Below, piece after piece: positions 31,207-41,655 of a stretch of 64,000 nt of DNA (positions within the stretch are counted from its first letter, which is position 1; the number at the start of each line of letters is the position of its first letter). The position numbers were made by a program, and so were the translations under genes. Where the stretch lies: assembly GCF_003426025.1 (NCBI RefSeq), contig NZ_QJSH01000005.1, positions 1 through 64,000 on the forward strand, read 5' to 3'. This DNA is from Paraliobacillus quinghaiensis (GTDB lineage: Bacteria; Bacillota; Bacilli; Bacillales; Amphibacillaceae). A model generated the notes under the pieces. That model made no database searches. It was not told where the DNA came from and saw nothing but the letters and a program-made list of their open reading frames with translations.

Positions 31207-31851
31207 CTATTTTTTCATCAACTTTTCGAAATATTTATTGCCATTATCTTCTTTTTGCTCAAAGCCCATTTTTCTTAAATATTCTATATGTTCATCGTTT
31301 GTTGAATAGCTGATTAACCTGTTATACCCTCTATCTAAGAAGTAATCTTTACTTTCCTCATAAATAAAGCTTCCAATTTTAAAATCTCTATATTCTGGAA
31401 TAACAAAATCTAGTTCTACCTTTAAAGTGTTTTCATCATACTTAGATCCTAAAAACACACCAGCTGGCACCATGTTTCGTAAGATGTAAAAGCTAACTTC
31501 GTATGTGTTTTCCTTTAGCTTAGCAGGATCTACAAATTTTTTGATTCCTTCTCTATAGAAATTTAGGAAATGACTAAAATACTCAGAATCCCTTTCTATT
31601 GAGAGTATTTTAAAGTATTCTTTCTTAGCTCTAGCACTATATATTTTTACAAGATAGTAAACATTAATGATAGCGATACCTAAGTTCATTAACCCAACCG
31701 GTAAAGCACCTATTAAAAAACCATATAATGAGAATAAGCTAGACCCTAATAAATTGATCCACCTCAGCTTAATAATTGAACTCATTAATAATGAAATAAG
31801 TACAATAAGTGAAGCTAAATACCCTAACCATTCTAACCAATTAAAATCCAT
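31207..31851 (-). CDS. YgjV-like membrane domain fused to a GNAT-like domain
   Basis: About 214 residues. The first 80 residues hold three membrane segments with the pattern WLEWLGYLASLIVLISLLM and WINLLGSSLFSLYGFLIGA, resembling the YgjV family of inner-membrane proteins. The remaining 130 residues are soluble and look like an acetyltransferase (GNAT) fold: FYILRNMVPAGVFLG, LDFVIPEYRDFKIGSFIY and a final YLRKMGFEQKEDNGNKYFEK. No function can be assigned. The ATG at 31851 is preferred over a TTG seven codons upstream because AAAGGGG precedes it. It is transcribed alone and ends at a terminator. Confidence 0.55.
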   Translation of the reverse strand: MDFNWLEWLGYLASLIVLISLLMSSIIKLRWINLLGSSLFSLYGFLIGALPVGLMNLGIAIINVYYLVKIYSARAKKEYFKILSIERDSEYFSHFLNFYREGIKKFVDPAKLKENTYEVSFYILRNMVPAGVFLGSKYDENTLKVELDFVIPEYRDFKIGSFIYEESKDYFLDRGYNRLISYSTNDEHIEYLRKMGFEQKEDNGNKYFEKLMKK

Positions 31852-32228
31852 TCTTCTTAAATCCCCTTTCAAAAAATCAAGAAATTAATTATAACACAAT
31901 ATGAACAGATAGATATAATTAATAATAGTTTGTGAAGAATTCAGGTTATGATTCGTCTCTTCACGAATTAAAGTTATATTTAGTTAATTTTTTTTTGTTT
32001 GAGGAGAAATTTTTGTTCTCCATTTGATAAAAATTAATTGGGAGGGAGGAAGAGTGTCGGAAGATGTCTATGCTGACATTATAGATTCACCGAAACCAGG
32101 CCAAATTAAAAAGATAGCAGTATAATTGACAGACCAATTATACTGCTAAAGGTTTAAAATTAATGCTTGTGACTTTTTATTGGTTTACAATTCTCGCGAA
32201 CACATTAGTTTCGTTTCATTTCATCTAA
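31852..32228. other. gene-poor gap with a possible mini-ORF and a hairpin
   Basis: At 32054-32125 a 23-codon frame on the plus strand (GTG start, GGGAGGGAGG in front) encodes VSEDVYADIIDSPKPGQIKK and three more residues. It ends in a perfect 13-bp hairpin (32116-32147, AGCAGTATAATTG and its complement) without a T-run. It could be a leftover 5' end of a lost gene or a real microprotein. I see nothing else clear here. Confidence 0.3.
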
Positions 32229-33002
32229 TCAAATTAATTCAAATAATTCTTCAAGATGCTTTATTTCATAAGTCGGTATAACTTCTTGCATTTCTTTTTC
32301 CTCTCGATTAATCCAGACATTTTTAATTCCGGCTCTATTTGATCCTAGAATATCTGTCATTAAGTTATCACCAACCATTAGTACTTCTTCTTTTTTTACA
32401 TTTGCAAGCTTTAAGGCATGTTCAAAAATACTTGGATCAGGTTTCCCTTTGCCAAAATCACCAGAAATGAGAATATGATTAAAATATTCCTTTATTTCAG
32501 GAGTGATAGCTAGTTTTTTTTGTTGCAAAGATGGAGCGCCATTGGTTAATAACAATAGCTGATAATTCTCTTTTAGTTTACCTAAGACAGAAAACGTTTC
32601 CTCATACACATAAGGGTGTCTTTCCCGTTCCTTTATAAATTGCTCTGCTAATTGTTCTCCAAAGTCAGGGTCATCAATACCGCATGCAGTCAATCCATTT
32701 ATCCATGCCTGCTTTCTATAGGTAGGGATGACTTCATACATTTTACGAAAAGATGTATGATCATCATCAAACGTGCCCCAGAGCCCTTCAAACGGGTTAA
32801 TTCCGATCATCTGCGTAAATTCGAACGTGTCATAACTAGCGTATAACTTACGTGCTTCACCACGAACAGCATCTTCTAATGCTTGTTGCTTTAACCCGTG
32901 TTTTTCATGAGCTAGCTTGCAAGTTGCTTGAAATGCTTGTTGGATACTTTTTTTATCCCAAAGTAAAGTATCATCTAAATCAAAGAATAGTGTAGTTATC
33001 AA
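32229..33002 (-). CDS. HAD family hydrolase (YjjG-like)
   Basis: About 257 residues. Haloacid-dehalogenase-fold phosphatase, probably acting on a small phosphorylated metabolite or nucleotide. Motif I is LFFDLDDTLLW (nucleophile Asp in DLDDT). Motif II is LLLLTNGAP. Motif III is the Lys in GDFGKGKPDPSIF. Motif IV is MVGDNLMTDILGS. A helical cap lies between motifs I and II. The frame is open 36 codons upstream into the methyltransferase gene, but AAAGGAG eight bases before a TTG at 33002 and the start of motif I set the start. It begins 86 nt after the methyltransferase, so may share its SAM-controlled transcript. Confidence 0.85.
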   Translation of the reverse strand: MITTLFFDLDDTLLWDKKSIQQAFQATCKLAHEKHGLKQQALEDAVRGEARKLYASYDTFEFTQMIGINPFEGLWGTFDDDHTSFRKMYEVIPTYRKQAWINGLTACGIDDPDFGEQLAEQFIKERERHPYVYEETFSVLGKLKENYQLLLLTNGAPSLQQKKLAITPEIKEYFNHILISGDFGKGKPDPSIFEHALKLANVKKEEVLMVGDNLMTDILGSNRAGIKNVWINREEKEMQEVIPTYEIKHLEELFELI

Positions 33003-33087
33003 CTTTTTTGCTCCTTTGCCATATAAACTGCATCTATTATAGCAATATCGTCGGCCTTTTTCACTAAATATTCTGAAAAAATCAATG

Positions 33088-34137
33088 CTATGCTTTTGTA
33101 CGATAGCCAAGGTTATGCGATTTTAATGTTTCGTCTTCACCAAATAAGAAGTGCTTTTCCATATTAGGAGAATACTTTGAATTTAATGTTTCAATTCCTA
33201 CTGCCTCAGCAACAGCGCGTAGCATTGCTGGAGAAGCACCACAGCAAAGTCCGATATAATTAACGCCTATTGCTTTAGCTTCTTTAGCCCATGCGGCCAA
33301 CTCATAACGATTATGATAGAGTGGGTCTAACGCTGTTGGAAAAGATGTTTCTAAAGAGCCGTGACAACTACAACCGCCATCAGGTAAATTAAAAAACGTT
33401 GGGTGTTCCTCAGTAGTTCGATATGGAACAGGTAATCCTGCAACATGACCATCTACAGTTTTACAAATTTTTTCAAGGTAGGGTTGCATTGTATCGGGTC
33501 CTCTAAAACAATTCATTCCTACAACAAGTGCCCCTTTTTCTGAAAGGATTCTGCAAGACTCTTCTACGCTATAGCCATCTCGCAGAATATTTTCTCCCAT
33601 TAAACCTAAGGTAATCACAGCAGGAAGCTCTTTGTTTTGAATTTCTTCTAAAGCGATAACTGCTTCTTCGTGATAATAAAATGTCTCCCCATTGATATAA
33701 TCAACTTGTTCTTCTTTACACCACCCAACCATCTCAGCAAACATGCTTCTTACTTTCTCTTTTGATGCAGGGTCTTCTGGATCGAAAATGTTCGTGTTTG
33801 AAATATTACCTGCTACAAGGGCTTCTTCAACAGGATGTTCTTTAGCTACTTCTTTAGCTAAACGTATCGCATTTCGATTTAAAGGTTCTAATAGATCTTC
33901 TTTTCCAATAATGCGCATCTTTTCACGGTGTGCATTATAGGTGAAGGCTAATACAACATCTGACCCCGAAAACATAAAATCTCTGTAGGTTTGTTTTAGT
34001 GCTTCAGGGTTGTCGAGTGCTACCTCTGGCACAAAAGAACCAGCCTGTAGATACCCTCTTCTTTCTAATTCAAATAAGTAACCTTCGCCAGCAATTACAG
34101 TACCATCTTTTAATCGTTCTTCTAAACTACGTTTCAT
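33088..34137 (-). CDS. homocysteine S-methyltransferase family protein
   Basis: 349 residues. A (beta/alpha)8 enzyme using zinc-bound homocysteine as methyl acceptor. The zinc ligands are visible as GMNCFRGP (about residue 222) and the Cys pair in IGLCCGASP (about residue 308). The N-terminal AGEGYLFELERRG and DVVLAFTYNAHREKM match the betaine-homocysteine and related methyltransferases. The methyl donor (betaine, S-methylmethionine or other) cannot be told from sequence. A SAM-I riboswitch upstream ties it to methionine metabolism. Confidence 0.85.
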   Translation of the reverse strand: MKRSLEERLKDGTVIAGEGYLFELERRGYLQAGSFVPEVALDNPEALKQTYRDFMFSGSDVVLAFTYNAHREKMRIIGKEDLLEPLNRNAIRLAKEVAKEHPVEEALVAGNISNTNIFDPEDPASKEKVRSMFAEMVGWCKEEQVDYINGETFYYHEEAVIALEEIQNKELPAVITLGLMGENILRDGYSVEESCRILSEKGALVVGMNCFRGPDTMQPYLEKICKTVDGHVAGLPVPYRTTEEHPTFFNLPDGGCSCHGSLETSFPTALDPLYHNRYELAAWAKEAKAIGVNYIGLCCGASPAMLRAVAEAVGIETLNSKYSPNMEKHFLFGEDETLKSHNLGYRTKA

Positions 34138-34170
34138 TTTTTTCCTCCTTAATTATGTGTTTTCAGAAAT

Positions 34171-34330
34171 AAAAAAACTCTTCTTAAGATAAGAAGAGAA
34201 TGTATCGCATGATTAATGTGCGCTCTTCTTATCTTCAAGCATTTTGCTTCTGGAAGTAGCACAGTACCAAATAGGGTCTGTTGCTGAGGTATCAAAGGGC
34301 CAGTCCCTCCACCTCTCTTGATAAGAGTTA
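34171..34330 (-). promoter_or_regulatory. SAM-I riboswitch (S box) upstream of the homocysteine methyltransferase
   Basis: On the minus strand the leader begins CTTATCAAGAGAGGTGGAGG, then GGACTGGCCCTTTGA, ACCTCAGCAAC and the remaining S-box helices, the canonical class I SAM aptamer. The terminator is CTCTTCTTA/TAAGAAGAG with a 3-nt loop and seven T residues (34171-34198). The alternative antiterminator partner is the CTCTTCTTATCTTC copy (read on the plus strand) at about 34222-34235. High SAM should shut the gene off. Confidence 0.95.
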
Positions 34331-34510
34331 TAATATTTTGAATAATTTGATTCTTGTTAGTTTAATATAGATATCCATAAAATGCAATAGCCTTTTTGCA
34401 AACAATCATTTGTTATTTTCTATTGATATCGTTTATAATCATATAGTGGGAAAAAATAAATGGTTATGAAAAGATTAACCAGCTATAGAAGATAAAAGAG
34501 CTATCACATC

Positions 34511-34535
34511 AAGCACAGCGCAATAGCTGTGCTTT
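34511..34535 (+). terminator. terminator-like hairpin just before yybS
   Basis: AAGCACAGC and GCTGTGCTT with a 6-nt loop and a T-run. No gene lies between a possible promoter at 34411-34440 (TTGTTA, 18 bases, TATAAT) and this hairpin, so it looks like a leader attenuator for yybS. Confidence 0.55.
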
Positions 34536-34576
34536 TTCTAAGCAAATAGCTAGTTTAGTTAAGGAGTTTTTGACTG

Positions 34577-35518
34577 ATGTATGATGTAAAGAAAATTCAA
34601 GAGGGTGCAGTGTTAGGTGCAATTTATGGACTATTGTTAATGCTAACATTGTTTGTTCCTGGAAGTGAATTAGTAACAATATTTCTAATGCCAATACCAT
34701 TTGTAATTTACACGACCCATCATGGATATAAGTCGACCCTAGTTTTAGGTGTTATTGTAACACTATTATCTTTTTTAATAGCCTTTGTTATCTCAGTACC
34801 TCTAACAATTTTGGCTGTATTAGGTGGAACGATGATAGGGCAAGCTATTCATAAGAAAAGACATGCTTATGAAACATGGGCAATGGGAACTGTTGGTGTG
34901 ACAATTGGATTAGTAACATTATTCGTGTTGATTCAACTGATCACACAAATTAATTTAGTTGATCACTATCAAGAATTAGTGGAAGAATCAATGGTGACAA
35001 GCCAAACGATGCTTACATCAATTGGAATGGATATTTCACCAGAAGAAATTAATTTAATTGAAGAAGAAATGAAAAATATTATCAATCTATTGCCGTCAAT
35101 TTTGGTGATTTTTGCAATTGCTATTACTTTTGTAACACAATGGACAAGTTATAAACTTCTAAACTGGAAAGAAAGTAAAAATCTAAAATTTCCACCTTTT
35201 CGTATGTTACAATTACCCAAAACAATTATTTGGATTTATTTAATTACAATTATGTTTACTTGGTTTCAACTAGATCCAACAAGCAACTTGGCGTTTTCGG
35301 TGATGAATGTAACGAACCTTATTGGTATATTGATGGGTTTACAAGGTATCTCTTTTGTTTTATTTTACTTTTATCATAAGAGATCTTCTGTAGCAGTTCC
35401 TATTATAATTATTATTTTTAGTATTGTTTTTTTACCAGTAGGGCTGTATATGTTGCGGATTATAGGTATAATTGATATTGGATTTGGACTTAGAGAAAGA
35501 TTAGGAAACAAAAAATGA
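34577..35518 (+). CDS. yybS: YybS family membrane protein (DUF2232)
   Basis: 313 residues with about eight membrane segments: GAVLGAIYGLLLMLTLFVP at the start, LGVIVTLLSFLIAFVI, and C-terminal VPIIIIIFSIVFLPVGLYM. A soluble acidic loop lies at about 135-170. DUF2232 proteins resemble energy-coupling substrate-binding (S) components, but the function is unknown. It is the first gene of yybS-gdpP-rplI-dnaB, the usual Bacillus order. ATG preceded by AAGGAG. Confidence 0.88.
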   Translation: MYDVKKIQEGAVLGAIYGLLLMLTLFVPGSELVTIFLMPIPFVIYTTHHGYKSTLVLGVIVTLLSFLIAFVISVPLTILAVLGGTMIGQAIHKKRHAYETWAMGTVGVTIGLVTLFVLIQLITQINLVDHYQELVEESMVTSQTMLTSIGMDISPEEINLIEEEMKNIINLLPSILVIFAIAITFVTQWTSYKLLNWKESKNLKFPPFRMLQLPKTIIWIYLITIMFTWFQLDPTSNLAFSVMNVTNLIGILMGLQGISFVLFYFYHKRSSVAVPIIIIIFSIVFLPVGLYMLRIIGIIDIGFGLRERLGNKK

Positions 35519-35549
35519 GCTCGTGTTTTGGGTGTAGGAGCTGACAATT

Positions 35550-37526
35550 ATGTTAGATTTTTTTAAGAAGCCAACGTTGAGCAAACATTTATGGATTATC
35601 TATGGCTTATCCCTTCTATTCTTAGGGTTTATTTGGTATTTCCAATGGATGTTAGGTATTGTAATGACAGGTCTTTTAACGGCTTCTTTATATTATAGTA
35701 TTCAAGCGGAAAAACATCTGTTGAACGAAACAGAAGAATATATTACGACACTATCACATCGGGTTAAAAAGGTAGGGGAAGAAGCATTACTTGAAATGCC
35801 GATTGGTATAGTATTGTACAGTGAAAATTATAAGATTGAGTGGACCAATCCATACATGAATAAGTTTACAAAGGATGAGACACTGGTTGGGCAACCATTA
35901 AAACTTCTTTCTGAAGATTTAACAAAAATGGTACAAGAAGAGCAAGATGAGGTTTGTATACCTTTAGGAGAATATGACTTTAAAGTTGTGATAAAAAAAG
36001 AAGAGCGTCTCTTGTATTTTTTTGATCGAACTCAACAAACAGAAATTCAAAACTTATATCACAATGAACAAACTGTTTTAGGCATAATCTTTTTAGATAA
36101 CTATGAAGAAATTACGCAAGCAATGGATGATACAAACAAAAGCCAAATCAATTCTAAAGTTACATCAATTCTAAATGACTGGTCATTGGAATATGGTATC
36201 TATTTAAAACGAACTTCACAAGAGCGCTTTCTTGCTGTGATGAATCAGCAAATCTTAGAACAATTGGAAAAATCAAAGTTTGAAATCTTAGATGAAGTTC
36301 GCGAATTAATTTCGGATAATAAAAATGTACCACTGACACTAAGTATAGGCGTTGGTTTAGGTGGTGTGGCTCTACCAACCTTGGGTGAACTGGCACAATC
36401 CAGTTTAGATCTTGCCTTAGGACGCGGTGGTGACCAAGTGGTTATTAAAGAAGATGCAGGAAAGGTTCGCTTTTATGGTGGAAAAACTAATCCAATGGAG
36501 AAGCGAACACGAGTAAGAGCACGTGTTATTTCACATGCATTAACAGAGTTAGTTCGTGAGAGTGATCAAGTAATGATTATGGGGCATAAGGCTCCTGATA
36601 TGGACTCAATTGGTGCAGCAATTGGTATTTTAAAAATAGCACAAGCTAGCAATGTCGATGCTTTCATCGTGATAGATGAGGAAGATATAGATACAGGTGT
36701 ACAACGATTGATAGAAGTTATTAAAGAGGAAGAGACGTTATGGTCACATTTTATCTCACCGCAAGAAGCGCAGGATATGATAACAAAAAATACGCTCTTA
36801 GCAGTTGTTGATACACATAAGCCATCTCTTGTTGTGGAAGAGAGGCTTCTAAGCAAGACAGAGTATGTTGTTGTTATTGATCATCACCGCAGAGCGGAAG
36901 AGTTTATTGATCATCCAACACTTGTTTACATGGAGCCATATGCTTCTTCAACGGCAGAATTAGTAACTGAACTATTAGAATATCAGCCAAATACGTTAAA
37001 GCTTAATATGCTTGAATCTACTGTATTATTAGCAGGTATTATTGTTGATACAAAAAGTTTTACATTACGAACAGGATCACGAACTTTTGATGCAGCTTCT
37101 TATTTAAGATCAAAAGGTGCAGATACCATATTAGTACAACGATTTATGAAAGAAGATTTAGATGTTTATATTAAACGTAGTCACCTAATAGAAAGTACAA
37201 CAATTTATCGAGATAATATTGCAATTGCAATGGGTAAACCGGGTGAATCGTTTGGCCCAGTTATTATTGCGCAAGCTGCTGATACACTATTAACAATGAG
37301 TGGAATTGTTGCATCTTTTGTTATTTCTGAACGTAATGATGGCAGGATTGGTATTAGTGCCAGATCTCTAGGTGACGTTAATGTGCAATTGATAATGGAA
37401 AGAATGAATGGTGGAGGCCACTTAACCAATGCAGCTACACAATTAGATGATGCATCAATAGAAGATGCTTATGTACAATTAAAAGAAATTATAGATCAAT
37501 CTATTGAAGGAGGAGAACAAGAATGA
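35550..37526 (+). CDS. gdpP: cyclic-di-AMP phosphodiesterase GdpP
   Basis: 658 residues, standard length. It hydrolyses c-di-AMP to pApA at the membrane. Two N-terminal membrane helices (14-55), then a PAS domain (about 75-150), then a degenerate GGDEF domain (about 170-310). The catalytic DHH domain follows, with [14 protein letters not shown] and [10 protein letters not shown] (about 440). The DHHA1 domain closes with [12 protein letters not shown] (about 620). It overlaps rplI by four bases (ATGA), so translation is coupled. Confidence 0.97.
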   Translation: MLDFFKKPTLSKHLWIIYGLSLLFLGFIWYFQWMLGIVMTGLLTASLYYSIQAEKHLLNETEEYITTLSHRVKKVGEEALLEMPIGIVLYSENYKIEWTNPYMNKFTKDETLVGQPLKLLSEDLTKMVQEEQDEVCIPLGEYDFKVVIKKEERLLYFFDRTQQTEIQNLYHNEQTVLGIIFLDNYEEITQAMDDTNKSQINSKVTSILNDWSLEYGIYLKRTSQERFLAVMNQQILEQLEKSKFEILDEVRELISDNKNVPLTLSIGVGLGGVALPTLGELAQSSLDLALGRGGDQVVIKEDAGKVRFYGGKTNPMEKRTRVRARVISHALTELVRESDQVMIMGHKAPDMDSIGAAIGILKIAQASNVDAFIVIDEEDIDTGVQRLIEVIKEEETLWSHFISPQEAQDMITKNTLLAVVDTHKPSLVVEERLLSKTEYVVVIDHHRRAEEFIDHPTLVYMEPYASSTAELVTELLEYQPNTLKLNMLESTVLLAGIIVDTKSFTLRTGSRTFDAASYLRSKGADTILVQRFMKEDLDVYIKRSHLIESTTIYRDNIAIAMGKPGESFGPVIIAQAADTLLTMSGIVASFVISERNDGRIGISARSLGDVNVQLIMERMNGGGHLTNAATQLDDASIEDAYVQLKEIIDQSIEGGEQE

Positions 37527-37969
37527 AAGTAATTTTTCAAAAAGATGTTAACGGAAAAGGTAAAAAAGGAGAAGTGAAAAATGTTTCAGAAGGATATGCA
37601 CGAAACTATCTCCTAAAAAACAACTTAGCTGTTGAAGCAACAAGTGGTAACTTAAAAGCTTTAGAAGCTAAAAAAAATAAAGAAAAGAATTTAGAACAAG
37701 AAGAGATAAATGAAGCAGAACAGTTAAAAGAGAAACTTGCAAATATGGAAGTTGAATTAAAAGCAAAAGCTGGAGAAAAAGGTCGTTTGTTTGGGTCAAT
37801 TACAAGTAAACAAATTGCTGAATCATTAAAGAAGAACCACAATATTAAACTAGATAAAAGAAAAATAGAGTTAGATAACCCAATCCGTACAATGGGTTAT
37901 ACAAACGTACCAGTCAAACTTCATCCAGAAGTGACAGGTACAATTAAAGTTCATGTAACGGAACAATAA
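37523..37969 (+). CDS. rplI: 50S ribosomal protein L9
   Basis: 148 residues. The N-terminal rRNA-binding domain is [20 protein letters not shown] and [11 protein letters not shown] long charged connecting helix (about 45-75) leads to the C-terminal domain ending in [10 protein letters not shown]. The start codon overlaps the gdpP stop. A 14-bp hairpin without a T-run (37973-38005) follows. Confidence 0.97.
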   Translation: MKVIFQKDVNGKGKKGEVKNVSEGYARNYLLKNNLAVEATSGNLKALEAKKNKEKNLEQEEINEAEQLKEKLANMEVELKAKAGEKGRLFGSITSKQIAESLKKNHNIKLDKRKIELDNPIRTMGYTNVPVKLHPEVTGTIKVHVTEQ

Positions 37970-38047
37970 TAGATCGAATGGTAGGTTTCATCCTATCATT
38001 CGATCATCTATTTGAACTATTTTACAACAAGAAAGGGGAGGAACTGC

Positions 38048-39427
38048 ATGAGTGAAGAGTGGAATGAACAACGGACACCACCACATAATATTGAAGCGGA
38101 ACAGGCAGTCTTGGGTGCGGTTTTCTTAGAACCTGATGCAATGTCAACAGCTTCGGAATTGTTACTTCCAGCAGATTTTTATCGTGCAAGTCATCAACGC
38201 ATTTTTCAGATCATGACGCAGCTATCAGACAAAGGAGAGCCAATTGACCTAGTAACAGTTACAACCGCCTTGTCGAATTCAAAATTGCTAGATGATGTCG
38301 GTGGCGTATCTTATTTAAGTGATTTAGCCAATGCAGTTCCTACCGCTGCCAACATTGGTTACTATACAAAAATTGTTGAAGAAAAAGCACTGTTACGTAG
38401 GTTGATCCGAACTGCTACGGATATTGTTACTGAAGGCTTCTCAAAAGAAGATGAAGTAGAAGAAGTACTGAGTGATGCCGAAAAGAATATACTTGAAGTA
38501 TCTAATCGAAAGAATGCTGGTGCTTTTAAAAACATTAAAGATGTTTTGATTGATGTGTATGACAACATTGAGCAATTGCATTTAAATGAAGCAGATGTAA
38601 CTGGAGTTCCAACCGGATTTCGTGATTTAGATAAAATCACCTCTGGTTTTCAACGTAATGATTTAATTATCGTTGCAGCCCGTCCTTCTGTAGGTAAAAC
38701 AGCATTTGCCTTAAATATTGCGCAAAATGTGGCAATAAAAACCGATGAGAATGTAGCGATCTTTAGTTTAGAGATGGGTGCAGACCAATTGGTAAATCGT
38801 ATGTTATGTGCAGAAGGTAATATCGATGCACAACGTCTTCGAACAGGTAATTTAGAAGCAGAAGACTGGGGAAAATTAACGATGGCAATGGGGAGTCTAT
38901 CAAATGCTGGAATTTTTATTGACGATACACCAGGGATTCGTGTTAATGAAATACGTTCTAAATGTCGTCGTCTAAAGCAAGAACATGGTCTTGGGATGAT
39001 ATTAATTGATTATATGCAGCTCATCCAAGGTAGTGGTGGAAGTTCAAAAGAAAATAGACAGCAAGAAGTATCAGAAATCTCTCGTTCTTTAAAAGGACTA
39101 GCAAGGGAATTAAATGTGCCGTTGGTTGCCCTGTCACAGCTTTCTCGTGGAGTAGAATCTAGACAAGATAAACGTCCGATGATGTCTGACTTACGTGAAT
39201 CAGGAAGTATTGAGCAAGATGCGGATATTGTTGGCTTCCTGTACCGTGATGATTATTATGATCAAGAATCTGAGAAACAAAATATTATAGAGATTATTAT
39301 TTCTAAACAGCGTAATGGTCCAGTTGGAACCGTAGAACTGGCTTTTGTAAAAGAATATAATAAGTTCGTAGATTTAGACCACCGATACGATGAAGCAGAT
39401 ATACCACCAGTAGGTGTGGGCGGATAA
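38048..39427 (+). CDS. dnaB: replicative DNA helicase DnaB (B. subtilis DnaC)
   Basis: 459 residues. Hexameric 5'-3' helicase at the replication fork. N-terminal primase-interacting domain (NIEAEQAVLGAVFLEPD). RecA-like motor with Walker A ARPSVGKTAFALNIA (about 210), Walker B-type MILIDYMQLI, and the motif ALSQLSRGVESR. The frame is open 12 codons upstream but GGGGAGG precedes the ATG at 38048. In related genomes purA follows; here a chemoreceptor gene has been placed between. Confidence 0.96.
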   Translation: MSEEWNEQRTPPHNIEAEQAVLGAVFLEPDAMSTASELLLPADFYRASHQRIFQIMTQLSDKGEPIDLVTVTTALSNSKLLDDVGGVSYLSDLANAVPTAANIGYYTKIVEEKALLRRLIRTATDIVTEGFSKEDEVEEVLSDAEKNILEVSNRKNAGAFKNIKDVLIDVYDNIEQLHLNEADVTGVPTGFRDLDKITSGFQRNDLIIVAARPSVGKTAFALNIAQNVAIKTDENVAIFSLEMGADQLVNRMLCAEGNIDAQRLRTGNLEAEDWGKLTMAMGSLSNAGIFIDDTPGIRVNEIRSKCRRLKQEHGLGMILIDYMQLIQGSGGSSKENRQQEVSEISRSLKGLARELNVPLVALSQLSRGVESRQDKRPMMSDLRESGSIEQDADIVGFLYRDDYYDQESEKQNIIEIIISKQRNGPVGTVELAFVKEYNKFVDLDHRYDEADIPPVGVGG

Positions 39428-39460
39428 AAAAAGAGCATTCATATTTGAATGCTCTTTTTC
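39426..39460. terminator. bidirectional terminator between dnaB and the chemoreceptor
   Basis: AAAAAGAGCATTCA and TGAATGCTCTTTTT form a long stem with A and T tracts on both sides. Confidence 0.88.
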
Positions 39461-39486
39461 TATGTTGCAATTGGTGTTGTAACCCT

Positions 39487-41604
39487 CTATTCCTTGTCAA
39501 CTTGGAATTGAGTTATTTGTTGTGTTAATTTATGCAATTCTTGTTGCATTCTCTTGATTTGTTCTCCTAGTTCTTTTGTCATTCCTTCCTGGTTTTGAGT
39601 GGACTGTTCGACTTCTTCACAGCCAGAAAGTGTTTCTTCAGAAAATGCGGATAAGTTTGTAATCATGTCACTTAGCTCTGTATTATGCTCTTGCATATTA
39701 TTTGCTTCATTGTTTAAATTGATCGTGTTTTGTTCAACAATTTGGACACCGTTGATAATATCCTCAAATTCTTTTAATGTTTTTTCAAATGTTTCTATTT
39801 GTAGTGTGTTTTGTTCTTCTAATTCATTGGTGTTGTGAAGTATTGCATCAGTGCTTTCTTGAGCATCTTTGATTATATTTGTTATTTCTTCGGAAGAGGC
39901 ATGTACTTTATCTGCTAATTTCTTCACTTCGTTAGCTACAACAGCAAAGCCTTTTCCATGTTCACCAGCACGTGCTGCTTCAATAGATGAATTAAGTGAT
40001 AAAAGGTTAGTTTGTTTGGCTATGTCCGTGATAACCTCTGTTATATTATTAATTTTTTCTGTTCTTTGTGCTAACGTTTGCACATTCAACACAATTTCTT
40101 TCACCTTTTTCAACGTTTCTTTCGATTGTTCAGATAGGTGATTGATCTGTTCTTCTCCTCTGTGACTGGACGATTTCGTTTCTTTAGTGCTTCTCTCCAC
40201 TTCTTCAATCATCGCAACTACTTCAGATATAGAACTAGAAAGTTCTGTATTTAATGTAACTCCGTTTTGGATATCCATTGTTTGTTCGTTAACGCCAGAA
40301 GTTATATGGTTACTAGATTCTTTAATATCTGAAGCGTAATTTTTAATTTTATCTGAGTTCTTATTAATAACGTCACCTGAATCTAGTAACGTTTTAGAAG
40401 TAACTTTCACTTGTGATATAAGACTCACTAATTTGTCGCTCATGTTGTTGTATCCTTTAGCCAAAAGGCCAAATTCATCTTTTCTATTTGAGTCCATTCT
40501 CGTAGTCAAGTTTCCGTTACCCACCTCTTCGAAATGCGTAATGAATTTTTGAATGGGTTTTGTGAATGATGCAGCAATAAAATAACCTATAATTGCAGTT
40601 AATGCTAATACAATTAGTAGAATAAAGATTGCGGACTCTCGAACCTCGTTTAATGATTCTGTTAATGTGTCTAGGTTTACGGTTGAGACCAAAAACCATT
40701 CGGTTCCATTGATACTCTTATATGAGACAAAATTTGTATGTCCATCTTTTTCCTGTTCAAAACTGTGGACTTTTTCGTTATCTTCGTTAAATGTAATTCC
40801 GTTTAATATTTCTTTATCGTTTAATACATCTAAACCGTTGCTATTAAGTAATGCTAATTTCTCATTTTCACTATCGGCAGATTTCATACCTAGTTTTTCT
40901 TTGACTGTCTTTATAGATACATTTACTTTTACAATTGCTCTATAAGGTTCTTCTCTAGTATTTTTGATAGGCACAATATAACTTATTATATCTTCGTCGG
41001 CGTATTTATAGGTGTGTCTTTTATACCAATAAGCACCTTTCTTATTTTGGTTCTCTTTAAACCATTCTGTATCTTCGAACGCATTTTCACCTCTGTCACC
41101 TGCGTATGAAGCCCCACCTTCAAACACTTTTCCTTCCTGTGTGAATACGAAAATACTATCTATTAAATTATTGCTATTTATAGCTGTTACTGTTAAAAAT
41201 TCCTCCAACTGATTTTCGATCAAATAAAAATCTTCAGGCTCTTCTTCATAATTCCTTATCGCTTGTTTGAATGTTTTATTCGAAGCAACTTGCAATAGTT
41301 CTGCAGTTACTTGACTTAGCACTTCCGACGTCGTGTAGCTCGTCGCAAATAAACTATCTTCCATAGAAGACTCGAAATTTTCCTTAATAATGGAAGAACT
41401 TTGGTTATAGTTGATAACGCTTACAACTATGAACGGAATGGTTACTAGCGTTATAATTAACAACATCAATTTAGTTTTTATGCTGTTCAACCTAACCTTT
41501 CCAAATTTAGGCTTTGCTAGCTTGGGCTTTTTGGCCTTAAACCTGAATTTTTTGCTATTTTGCACTTCTGATTGCTTGTCCTCATTTTGTTTTTTGTTAA
41601 TCAT
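39487..41604 (-). CDS. methyl-accepting chemotaxis protein (transmembrane)
   Basis: About 705 residues from the ATG at 41604, or 722 from a GTG at 41655. A basic, Lys/Pro-rich cytoplasmic N-terminus (about 45 residues) precedes the first membrane helix ([19 protein letters not shown]). Then a double-Cache-type extracellular sensor domain, a second helix ([20 protein letters not shown]), HAMP and a long signalling domain. The CheA/CheW hairpin tip is [20 protein letters not shown]. The ligand is unknown. The start is uncertain. AGGAGG overlaps the GTG, the ATG has no ribosome site, and the codon at the ideal distance from AGGAGG is ATA. The basic N-terminal extension is unusual for this family. 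It is a single-gene unit between dnaB and purA. Confidence 0.9.
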   Translation of the reverse strand: MINKKQNEDKQSEVQNSKKFRFKAKKPKLAKPKFGKVRLNSIKTKLMLLIITLVTIPFIVVSVINYNQSSSIIKENFESSMEDSLFATSYTTSEVLSQVTAELLQVASNKTFKQAIRNYEEEPEDFYLIENQLEEFLTVTAINSNNLIDSIFVFTQEGKVFEGGASYAGDRGENAFEDTEWFKENQNKKGAYWYKRHTYKYADEDIISYIVPIKNTREEPYRAIVKVNVSIKTVKEKLGMKSADSENEKLALLNSNGLDVLNDKEILNGITFNEDNEKVHSFEQEKDGHTNFVSYKSINGTEWFLVSTVNLDTLTESLNEVRESAIFILLIVLALTAIIGYFIAASFTKPIQKFITHFEEVGNGNLTTRMDSNRKDEFGLLAKGYNNMSDKLVSLISQVKVTSKTLLDSGDVINKNSDKIKNYASDIKESSNHITSGVNEQTMDIQNGVTLNTELSSSISEVVAMIEEVERSTKETKSSSHRGEEQINHLSEQSKETLKKVKEIVLNVQTLAQRTEKINNITEVITDIAKQTNLLSLNSSIEAARAGEHGKGFAVVANEVKKLADKVHASSEEITNIIKDAQESTDAILHNTNELEEQNTLQIETFEKTLKEFEDIINGVQIVEQNTINLNNEANNMQEHNTELSDMITNLSAFSEETLSGCEEVEQSTQNQEGMTKELGEQIKRMQQELHKLTQQITQFQVDKE

Positions 41605-41655
41605 ATTATTTGTAATTTTTGGAAAATTAAATTTAAACTTTTTTATGATTAGCAC

